The position numbers were made by a program, and so were the translations under genes. Positions 44,901 through 56,900 of a stretch of 64,000 bases of DNA are shown here, piece after piece (positions within the stretch are counted from its first letter, which is position 1; every line of letters begins with the position of its first letter). A model generated the notes under the pieces. It had not been told where the DNA came from. It did no database searches and saw nothing but the letters and a program-made list of their open reading frames with translations. Origin of the DNA: Ligula intestinalis (lineage: Eukaryota; Platyhelminthes; Cestoda; Diphyllobothriidea; Diphyllobothriidae); assembly GCA_036362985.1 (NCBI GenBank), contig JAYGXS010000003.1, positions 74,696,123-74,760,122 of the forward strand, given 5' to 3'.

Positions 44901-47900
44901 TTTGATTAGCCAGCTGATTTCACACGTGCACTACATAGCTGGCTTCGCAAACTGGGCGGTTCGTGGCTGCTTTTATAATTCCTTTTCGGTCGTGTTTCCT
45001 TCCTCGATATCATCAGCGGAGTCGTTTTGCGGAGACTGAATTCAATACTGTGCATGTCAGACTGCCTTTGGGCTCCTCAACGACGGCAAAGTCATCGATC
45101 ATTTGAAGTAAACGCGTACAGGGGGAGGCTTTGGTGTGAATTCCGACAACACACAGAAAACTGTCTCACCTATAGTAATTCCATACAAGCATGAGATGCC
45201 TGGCGGCATTCGCACGCTTGGGACCCGAGGCCCGACTTGAAAGGCAGCGATGCACAATTTTGTCCAGCCAAACAATCCAACAACTGAGGCTGGCCTTGAC
45301 GGAGATGAGGGTGTGCAACTCAGAGTGCAGCTGTACAAGAGTGATGCCACCGGAGCGCCGACGCCGCCTCTCACTGACAGCGTCCACCGTTTTGGGCTTC
45401 TTGTTTAAAACGCCTACGTCTTCCATGCCTGCACACCGTTCTGCTTCATCCTCCGCTTCCTCCTCATCCTCATTGCTGGCCTCTCTCTCTTCTTCCTCTT
45501 CATCCTCCGCCTCCTCCACATCGGTCCTGCCAGTGGTGATGGTTGGTTCTGGTGTCTCGGGTAGGGGGTCCATCAGCGATATCCACGTTGGCAGACAGTC
45601 ACTTGCCCATGAACCCTGTGCCTGTAGTGGTCGGTGGTAGTGCGCGGGGGGCGAAAATATATCGAGCGTGTAACTTATGCCTTGTCATTGTCCATTTAAG
45701 AAAAATTTGAAGTTACTTAATAGTCCCTATTAGTAAAGGTGTTTTCTGACAGTTTGCAGTAGGGTGACCCTGTGGTTACAGGAACCAAACTACTAGATAA
45801 AAATAAATCACCGATGTAACCATAAAATAATAAGGAGGAGGAAGAACTTGCGCAAGTTTACGATCAAAAGGCAGTCATGATGGAGGATTTATCCGAAAGG
45901 ATACTTAGGACACTTGGATGATTGCGAGGTCTGTGGTATCCCGTCAGTTGACAACCTTCCAAACCACGACGTTAAGTACACTGCGAGAACTTCAATCACA
46001 TTATATTGTTTACAGTGAAGAAAATTTATCAAGCCCTCGACCATACTCTCTTCTCTCATTCCCAGGCTCCAGTCAACTTCCTAGACGATCAGTGGCCTCA
46101 TTATAAACTAATTCGCGTGCAAAGCACTGCTGCTCTAACCAACCCGCAATGAACCCTGTGGATGCCATCGCACAAGACGGTAGAAAGTCGGTTCACTTTG
46201 GGCCTGACACCAAGATTAAAGATTGGGTTTCTTGGCTGTGTTCCTAAGATGTTTAAACTGAAGCTCATGTCTGAGGTTCTAGTTCACGGCTAGCTCTATC
46301 ACGGTTATATCTTTCATGAATCCGAGCTTATTAGCCTGACGCGCAGATTGAGTTGACGACGGACCTGTTTGTATGCACACTAAAATAGATCAGAAGTTGA
46401 TGCTTGGATAGTGCATAGTAAAATGGAATAGTAAAAATAGAAAGAAGTCCGATGGAGATCTATTCGACTTAGCGACAGCGACTGAGCCAACTTCGCTGAT
46501 TGACATTTTGCGTCATGTGTGACTCATCCTTTGACTTGCCGACGCCGTGGCGTCGATCGATATTTTCGCAGGCCTCGCGCTGGGTCTCATACAAGCAAGA
46601 GCTGATACTCGGCTTGTTGAAACGAATGCTATCATTGGTTGTTGCACTAATAATGTTTTCCTGATTTCAGATTTCAGAAATGTCGTTGCTGACAGATCTT
46701 ACTTCAAGAATGAATGCCATTGGTGTGTTCGGATCACTCAGTCTGATCCGATTTAAGAAAATATAGGCGGAGAAGATGAAAAGAGTGAATGCGATTTAAA
46801 CACCTCTGGCTTCCCGCTCCACTGTCAAGGGAACCACCATTCATGTAGGCAGGAAAAGGAATCAATGTGGTTTCAGGGAGCGTGACAGTCTTTCACGCGA
46901 AAAACTCGATCATAGTGCCAAAACCGGGAAACTTAACTCACAAGATTTTAAATGTATCTGGTAAACAGCCATTTTTTTCACCGATCCCAAAGTCTCTGTA
47001 GACCACCGAATACCACAAAACCCGGGCATAGCATGTTTTTAAGTTGAGGTCACACACACGCACCTTGCAGAAGACAAAGCAGTATCGGAATCCATAAATT
47101 CATACCTTAAGATCAATCCAAATACTTTAAACAGAGTGGGCTAACTTTAGAAACAAAAGGTTAACATAATCACTACTAAAACGCTAAGAAGCACCGAGTA
47201 CTAAAAGGTTCGATCGTCTCGAGCGACGACGTCCACGCATTCTCACACAGGGACGCAGTACCGGTGAATCGCACAGAATCTACCGCACTCACTCCTCCTT
47301 AACTAACATTGCTCCGATGGTATCAAGACGACCATAGGAGAAGGAGCGTGGGCGCAGTGATGAGCAAAGCCGGTCTTGGCATGCTAAACACGACCAGGTA
47401 CCTCTTCAAGATTCCCCAGACTTCTGTAAATGCCTATCGCAGCCAACGCACGCGAGTGCCATAGAGATCACTTTAAGAAGAAGCAACTGCGGTCCAAGTT
47501 TGAGGCCTGTTATTCCGCCGGAATGAAACCTCATATGCCAAACCTCTTAGCATGTTGTGACAGATTCAAGGATTTCAGATAATAATGAGAGTAGCGCCGA
47601 TTTGCCGTGAGAAAGGATCCCCCGATATTAACCTCAATTCCTCTTCCTTCTACCATGCACCACTCGACTGCCAGAGCCTGCCAACCAATAAGTGGGAGGA
47701 TTGAGCGGAGTGTCTGATGAAACCTTACAATCTTTGTATAAAGCTTGATACACCACGAATGTACGGCAGTAAGTATGATCTCGTGCGGATTCTATACACC
47801 CCCGAAAATGTGTGCCGTAACCCAATCTGGCCCCCATTCAAATCCAGCGCATCTGCAGCGTAGCCGTCGAAGCCGAACGTTAAACAAAAACTTTGTTGCA

Positions 47901-50900
47901 AGATTGTCTGATATTGTCCACCTTACCTGCTTAATAATGGCGATTTCTAAAGTTCTACAGACAGTCTTCAGCGAGTATGTGTGTGTGTGTGTGTCGTAGC
48001 CCATATTCAGCGAGTATGTAATTTACACTGGTGATAGAAATCGACTGAATGCTGGCCAAGGTGTGCAATTTGAAAGCTCTTTAAGGCGGAGGAGTTATGA
48101 GAGCTGAAACACATACCTCGATACTGTCTAGATCTAACTTTGAAACATCCATCTTCATTTGTTCCAGCCTCTCCGGTGTCTCGAGGACGTGAACGACTGC
48201 TCTGCTGAGGTGCGCAAGACCGATGGCACGACGCAGACCCTTTATAAAACCACTTATTGCAGTCAGTTTACAGTTGATGAGAGTTGGACTGAGTTGGCGT
48301 AAGGCGGAGCGCAAAAAATGCTGAAAAGAAATGGAAAGCCAACAAAGTGTCAAAACTTCTGGCTACATAATTTGTCAACATGTTTGACGTCAGCTGCAAT
48401 GGAGGTTTCGAGTACACCTACGGAACAAAGTCCATAACTAAAATTATTTGCTACTCGTTATCTGTCAGTACACACTCAATTACCTGAATCCTCTTTACCA
48501 TGAGTCGAACAGTGTGCAGGAGCATTGGCGGCATCGACTTCAGACTGTCGGCGACAATGATCTCCAAGAGGGTCTGATATAGCGCCCTATCAGCCAACTC
48601 AATGAACTGGCACAGGGGTTTCTTGGTGGTTAACAAGAGCAGTTGAGCGTTTGAAAGACGGTTTGTGTAGGCACCATCAAGCGATCCCTGTCAGTAGGAA
48701 GGTAGGATAAAGTTAGAACAACAGTATTATTACTATTTTTTCAGTAGTATTCCGACATAGACAGGCAAACCGCAGGAAAGCTATTTCGGGCTATTGGCCC
48801 TTTTCAGCTACGGGAAGCCAACTCTAATGAAGCAGCTGAAATTGCCGCCGCACACGAGTTTCGAACTGGCGCCTCGCCGGCCAGGGGCGGACGTCTTAAC
48901 CATTGAGCCATCGAGCTCGCCGGTTGTAGATCGGGAGTATATATCATTTGTTTTTGCACCGATCTATCTCTCAGGATGTGCCCATCCTGGGTTAATGCTT
49001 TTGCGAGTATTATTACTAATATTTCACGATAAAATCGAAAAATTTATCTGTTTTTTCCCTAAACGGACTGTGTGGTAGATGCACTGAACCGACACAGGAC
49101 CAGATCAGGGTATGGAAGGCGTTAATTGGGTTGTGCTTCTAAAACGAATGCCCAGAGGGAGAAGGGTCTGGAGCACGTGTAGATGCAGGTCAGGCACCAG
49201 TCACCCGTGGCATCTCCCACCCCCGGTTTTCTTAACTCTATATTGACGCCGGACACCGGCGGGTGAGAAGGAGAAGGAGTGCGGTAGATGCAATGCAAGT
49301 CTACTATCACTGGAGCCAATTCACACGTAAATCACCGTCCCCACACTACTACTCTATGGAAAACATGGGGAAATCATCAGAATAGACAGCCGAATTGTCT
49401 ATTTCCCTATGTTCAATTGATTCTTCTGTGTTTGTAAGGTATGACTGTAGCATGACTGTGCCTTTGGCATGACTGTGCCTTGGCATGACTGTGCCTTTGG
49501 CATGACTATGTCTTTTGGGAACTGCATTTAGACCATCTAGGCCTCAAAAGCCAGGCCATTTATCTAGCAATCCAATGTCTACAACTGCGTGCCATCAATT
49601 TTGCTATCACTTCGATTGAAAAACACCAGCTCATTCTAATTATCCTCCTGAGCCTATGACAATAAAGCGGTGTGTGCGTGTGTGGATTATTGAGCTAACC
49701 GAAAATTTACATTCCATCTGGATGTCCTTCACTCGTGGACCTGTGCTTTCGTCACTTTTTTGGAGTTTGGGACTACAAGCTCCCCCCTGACAACACTTAG
49801 TTTTACATGACCACTGGTCCCGTCAATCATATCGCTAGCCTCCCTCTTTTTGCTCTTTCCAAAGTAGGCGAATAAACTTGATTAGGTATGTTGATCCAGA
49901 AGGCCTTTGAAGTTTGCAATTGGGATACCAAGAGAAAAAAGCCGCCCTTCAACTACTTATGTTTTGATCCTGGAATGCAGGAACCCTTGAGGATAAAGAC
50001 TGTCAGATCCTGCACGCCAGCATTCACAGTAGATGAGACAAGTCAGCAAACGCTGGATCAGTCAGGTTCGGCATGGATGATGCGACTGACTGATTACGGC
50101 TGACAAGTTAGGAACCGGCGTCTGAAATCATGTGTTTATATCGAAGGATTTTACACAGGACAGGCTGCAATCAGTGGCCAAGGAAACCGCAAGTTTTTTG
50201 ATTTAGATAAGGGAAGGCCATAGAAAAAAGTACCAGCTCTTGTTGAGTGTTGGCCGTTTCAACGGGACGCCAAAATTGTTGCCAAATGTTGCGCAATTTT
50301 TCCAATTGTGGCGTTATAATGGCCGCGTAGACTTCGACGCAGTGTTTCTCGTAGAGCTGAACAAACTGGGCAATCTCCTGGCGTTCCCTTTCGGTCTTGA
50401 GACTGGCTGCTTGATCCGCGCTGCCCGAGGACAGATCCAGGGAGTAGGAGTTGGGACCTTAAAACAAGGGGAATATGGCGGACATCAGGTCGTCCTTGAG
50501 TGAGCAACGAAGCTTCATTTATAAAGCAATGGAGCTTTCAAGAAACGCATTAGGCAGTCAGACAATACCAGGGTAAAGTAAAAGTACGACAGATTCCCTA
50601 TATCATGAAATATCAAGCAAAATTCTGAAATTCGGTTTCGAGTTGAACAAATTATTTCAGTGAAATTGAAATAGTGACTAGCGTGCAGGCTACTCTCAAG
50701 ATATTTCAGGGTGACGTGGGCATGAATGGCTAAAGGCCCGGTTAGAGCCAATCCGCGTCAGCTTGGACAATTGATTGGCTGATTACCGAATTCGCCGACA
50801 CCTGTCATTGTCTGTCCTCTCGAATGACTGGGCCCAGATTCAAACCACTCAAGAAACGGATCAAATAATCCCTAACGCGGCATTTGTGTCAGGATCGGAA

Positions 50901-53900
50901 GGCTTATACGCGCTTGCGGTGCTAAAACATCCTCAACAGATCAACGCTCAGCGGTCTACCGCGCCAAAAATAAACAAATTTAAGTGTCTGGAGAAGACAA
51001 AGGGTTTTCGTTTTGCAATAGCGCCGACAACAGTAGTTGGAAGAGTGCCATTCTTGAAATACAAGATGAAGAATTCAGAAAAATATCCAGAATTGGTAGG
51101 ACCAACTGAGTTTTCCTCACCTCGAGTCTGTCCTATATCTAGGCCGGCCATCCGGCAAAGGTCCCATATTCGGGGGAATGAGAACTGTTGGTCGCTGCCG
51201 GAGCCAAATGAAATACGCTCAAAGGAATCATCGTAGACACCGTTGGATAGGCTGAGGGCTTTCAAATTGTCCACGCCACACTGCGACAGGAGGTTTGGGC
51301 TGAAAATCAGTGTAGATCCGAAGGATAACTCTGAGGACGGTGCTAGGATGTTTAGGTTTAGTTCACTTTTAAGAACGTATTTTAAAAATAACTGGGGGGT
51401 ACTCGGTGGAGAGTATGCTGGTCAAACTAACCTATATAATTTTGAGTCAACAAATTTCCCTCTCTTTCCTGAATAGAAAATGTTATTCTTAGTTCCACAT
51501 GGAGACTCTGAACCTTGCCAAATCGCAGAGAGTTGGTTATAAAATTACAGACCACGTGGATCAAACCGCAGAGCTTTTGACGCGGAGCGTGTTCACTTAC
51601 AGTTCGATTTGACGGCTTCATTTTCGTCAGCTCGTTCGTAATTCGAGTTGTAACAATGATTTGGTATCGACTACCGACTGGCTGGCTTCTGATTGGCCGA
51701 TACAATAACATTGAGTCGTTGTCCTTAGTAGCGCTGACTGAACCGACTGCGGCCGGGTTTTTGTCAAAAGTTAAACTAGGTTGATTTTAACTACTTTTTA
51801 AAATCGAAAATTGTTGTTTCCTCTCACCGAAATTGGTGTGCCCTGATGTTGGCTTTCACTACTATTAGGGAAGACCCGTAGAAAAAAGTCCGTGGAACGC
51901 ATTGTGCGCATTATTGATTTTCACTTGATCGAGATCAAGGTAAAGTCTTAACTGCAAAAAACTGAGCGTTCAGCAGAACTGCAACGAAGTCGAACGCCGC
52001 AAACCCAAGTCGCTGGAATTCATGTAGCTGATTGTCAACACTGCGCTGCCCACACACTCTGATCAATGCTGTACGGCGTCAAGGTCATGCGAATGTAGTC
52101 TGCCTCGATGCCCTTGCGGTCTGACCACTCATATTCACTGACTGCAAATGGACAGTCAGCGCCTCTAGCCAACCCCACACGCATCTGTGCACGAGATACA
52201 TTGCCTTGCTCCCACTAACCTGTAAAATCAACCGTCAACCTAAACTCTCTCAGGCATGACTTAACACCGTCGACACACCCCAAAGTTTCATCAGTGGCCA
52301 TGGTAACTCGAGACAGTAGTTCAAGGCATGCACATAATAAACTCCTTCCAATTTTTTCTGTTATCCTCTGCTGCGGTCCACGACTTGGCTATGGGTTGTG
52401 GCTAGGGCACATCCTAGATGGTACACCAAATCGTAAACCATGCGTTCTTGATTTAACTGCTGTGCTATTACCGTTCTCTGCGGTGGACCAATGAAGAACA
52501 CCACGAAAGAGGATGTGGATATTTGTCCGCTATCCCTCTAAGGCAATAAATGCTCCAACGTCAAAAAATCCATTTGATTTATCATTTGCTTAGGTGAATA
52601 TAAGTAGCATTCTCGTGGAATGAAGGTATGCAAAAAATACCACAGGATGTTGTGATATAGTGACTTCAGATAGCAGCTTCCGCAGCTTCCGCAGCGTCCA
52701 GAGACAGGAAACAATGGAAAGCGAACGTAGTCTAATATCTTTAATAGGTTCTGAGGGTCGACAGAATCATGGAGTCCCATGTAGTTTATTGTCGAGCTGA
52801 CGTGCGGACATCTGCTAAGAGGAGTGCCGATTTAATTACCAATTGTATAGGTGATTTGTATGGGCTAACTGACTGTTAGGTCAGCACCGCTGTCGGGGGT
52901 CCACACTCACGTCAGTTTGACCTAACAGACTTCCTAAAAAACAGTGGTCAGCTAAAAATGTCAGGAAGGTGAGTTCGGGCTCCAAATGAACAAAAAGTGC
53001 GGTCTATAAGAATAACAGTCAGTGTCTTACCTAAATTTAGATAGGGCATTATTCCTTTGCTAATTTCGAACTACTTGTTACCTTACAACTGCAGTCTACC
53101 TATACATCAAAGCCTGATTCAAGCTAATGCTCTAGAATAATATAAGCAGAAATACTTTAACCCACCTGGGGTCAAGGAGTGCTGAATCGAAGGTGGATGA
53201 CGGCCTCACAGCCAGTCTCTGTGGCTGGAAACTTGAGTCAGTGAGACAGAGTTTAGAGTCCTCCATTGAACCAGACCCGCGCCAATCGCAGGTCGTCGAC
53301 AGAGGTGTGACGCCCGGGATCGTTTTCTGTCCGAGTCGAGATCCACAGGCAGCGGCAGCGGTAGCGGAGGAGGAAGATGCAGCGGGGTTGGACTTTGAAG
53401 AGGGTGGTCCTCCTCGGGGAGTTGGCTGTGAAATCTCCCACGGTCTCCAAATAACAGAGTTGCTCTTAATCCCCGTAGGCTTCTTGGCTAAACTCATAGA
53501 AGTAGAAGAGGTTTCTTTCAAGCAAGCTCATTTAATGTGTGCATCAAGAGGCCATTTGACGGGGTAAGATATTGAAGAGTGACTTACAGAAGGTCTCCTT
53601 TTCACCACTAGAAATGGGCTTTGTAGGCTTTATCATAAAACCGCTTCGACCCGAGTTACTCTGTAACTGGTCGTGGACGTCCGGCTCCAGTTTTATTGCC
53701 AAACCAATGGAGCCGGTGTTATAGTCCGGCTCTGTTAACTCTCGGGCTGGTACGAGATTCGGTGTTGCGAATTTGGTCCCCACGGAGAAGGTTGTAGGTG
53801 AAGAAACCATCGCCGAATTGACAGTAGCTGCGGTATCTGGTAGGGTTCCACCCAGGAGGACATCGTTTTGCAGACGGGAGTAACTGGGAATAAGAGTACC

Positions 53901-56900
53901 CATTGGTGTATTAAGGCGAGCTGATCGCACTTTCGGGCTGCAACTGTAGGTGCTGCCAAATGAATTGCCCAGAGTGCGTGTCGCAGTTGGTAATTCGGGC
54001 ACGACCCGCGAACTGGTTACACCGAAATCCGAAGATTTTGGAATCCTTGCAAACAAGAGAAGGACAGAGTGAGAGTGAGAATTAGTAAGACGATTAAAAA
54101 CGCAGAATACTTCCCTCCCAAATGTGTTCTTATCTTTTTTGGATTAACCTTAGGGTTTCATTCTCCTGAGAGTTGCAACCACGATGCCTTATCTGAAGCT
54201 TAAATAAAAGAAGAAACTTCAATAGCTTTCATTCTAGCTGGACTAAGAGCTTCGGCACACTTTGCATTTTATACGGCAGCGAAGGTAAATTTATTTGTTT
54301 GGTGTTTTTTGATCCCTTATCGTGATGGAGGAACGATGTTAACAGATTATGTGAACTACCTTGGATTAATATTTTAATGAGCTAAAACGTTGAGGTGAGA
54401 CGTGGGTACGCTAGCTCCGATTGGCCGACAGATATCGTCCAATGGAATAATTCCGCTGCCAACAAACGCTTACAGGTAAGGTGAAATAACGAGACGAGTA
54501 AGCTGAAGTGGAAAACCGGAGTAACTAGCGTCCTAGGGTTTGACAGACGAGCGCAGTGACTTTATTTGCAGTGATTCGAATGCGGATGTTTTTTTCTTTT
54601 CCAGTCAAATGTAGATGTTTAAGATACTATTAGCTGGGTCTTTGGGAGTGGTCAACTTCCGCCCTGATCACTTACGATGACAACTGATTTAGAAGGAAAT
54701 GTACGAAGCAGTGGAAAAATCCTATCTCTAGTTTACAGTTAAACTCTTATCAGGTAAGGATTGGGAATGAGGGCAGGGTTCGAAGAAGGATCAATCGTAA
54801 CAACAACGAGAATTAATTAGCCTTTACCCAAAATCGAATACTAATCCCAACTCATAAGATTATACAGTAGTCACCGGTTATTAAGTCCACGGTTAATAGG
54901 CCCAGCCGCTTATTAAGCCCAAATCAGCTTGGGACGGAATTTAACATGGCAAAATCCACCGGCTAATAAGCCCAGTCACCGGCTACAAAGCCCAGTTTGC
55001 CAGCAGGATAGAATGAGATTCTCACCTCTCTCGCTCTGCAGTGCGGTCTACAGGCATCAGTTTTCACAAAATTCGACAATTTCTGGTGCCTGGAGAAGGA
55101 CATCAAGAAGCACGTGAGTGAAGTTCCCTCCAAAACAACTGACACTAGACCGCTTTTTTTAAACGCGTCGCAAATCATTTTTTGTTTTTGTTATTGCGTA
55201 AAATACAAACAAACAGCATTCTTTTCTTGCATATAACCAAGCTCTACACATAATGCAGTACGTATTGTAATGTATAATGCCTATCCTGCGTTTGCCAATC
55301 AAGAAATAGAACCCTCCGGTTGGTGGAACCGCCGCTTATTAAGCGCAATTTGGTCTGGGCGCGAGGTGGGCTTAATAGCCGGTGAATGCATCTACTATGC
55401 AAAGTTATCGTAAGCTTAGTACAAACAAGAACTTTAACACAGGAGCCAGAAGATACTAAAAGTTGCTCTTACAGAAGATAGTTGTGACACTACATCAACT
55501 GTAGCCTTTTAAATCATGCCGGTTGCTTGGATCCCCAAATGAGTGGTGTTCTTATGTCGAGAAAATATTTCGCTACCAAAGAAGTGTTGAACTGAAGCTT
55601 GGTTCCTGCCGTCTGGGGAAGCAACGCGTGTACTACTCGCAGATACTACTCGGAGTGACACCATATCCATCTCGACGTTGTCTTGCCATTGGGACATGAC
55701 GGGTGCCGAAGCCCGGACAAATAAGCACTGCGATGTTTCCCGCGTCTAGACTGCGAGTCGGCGACGTATCGCGTGATCTCTTCGTACTTTGATAATGGGA
55801 ATTGAACGAAATAAGTAAGCATTGGTTTCCTAATGTGTTGCCTAAGGTATGTATAGGTATCCTAACTTCGATCGTGGGAACAGTAATAATAATTAGTAAT
55901 ATCATGGAAAACTCGAGCTGTAGGCAACATGCAAAAGGATCACTTTACTGATTAGAAGAGGAGGCTGTCAGTTCGATAAGACTCTAACCTTAGTGACGGA
56001 AGACTTGTACTGGAAAAAGTTGAAAGTTGGTTAGTACGCAAATTCATTTTTTAGTAACATACAACTTGTAGTACAGCGCCGAGCATAAATATCTTCAAAC
56101 TTCTCTCGAACGTGGTAGAATATTTAAAGACGGTGGTGAAATTGGCAACGCTGATAAAACGGAAGGAACGCCCTTGGAGCTCATAACTGGTTATTAACCC
56201 TAACCCCAAAGTTAACCTAGCCCTAATCCTAATACTAACCGTGGCCACCTAAAATTAATTTCAACCCTTACCGTAACCACTAACATAAGGGTTAGCTTGG
56301 TAGCAACTTTAGCTTTAGAAGTCGGCTGCGCGAGGCTTAGCGCTGTGCACTAGAAATCACTCTCATGCTCCACCAGCAGCCACAGAACAGTCATAAGTAT
56401 AGGCAAATTATCATTATCGATAGTGGCAAAGAAGCTTCGAATGACTATTTCTGGCTTATTAGTCATCATCAGTCAGCCATGCGCAAGCATTGGCATTGCA
56501 TAATCTGGATAAGTGAAGTAAATTGCATTTCAAGATGATATGATGAAAAGAAAGAAGATCTTCGGAAAATCAAGTTGTACTCGTGAATTTTTGAACAGGT
56601 ATCACTTGTTCGTCGTCAGACTAAATGAAAAGCGAGGGATGAGAATGTCGCACTAGTGGTTTTGGGGGCAGAAATAACAATGAACGAGGTGGGATTGGGC
56701 AGGAGGGTTAGGGTGATATGAATCCTGCGGTCATAGGTTGTGCTGGTGAGGGGATGGAGGCGTTAACGTTTGGATTGTGGGCCACGTGTTCGGGGGAGTG
56801 GGGGGTTCAGAGTCAGTGAAATTCTACTTGACCGAGCTTGGAAAGCCAGCTGTTGTCTCAGGTTGGGTGCAGGTTTGTCGACCAGGAACGAAAACCGGTA

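Larger units (their letters stand above)
42000..45169. other. RFX intron 10, rest
   Basis: No exon seen. A degenerate telomere-like block and an AT-rich microsatellite are listed separately. The open frames at 42573-42842 lie in GC-richer, repeat-like sequence. Confidence 0.45.

Noticed and set aside
45191..45640. 149-codon plus-strand open frame rich in serine
   Set aside because: It is the complement of the glutamate-rich RFX exon 10; serine codons on this strand mirror GAG/GAA codons.
53193..53567. 124-codon plus-strand open frame
   Set aside because: Complement of RFX exon 5; the minus frame has matching splice phases.
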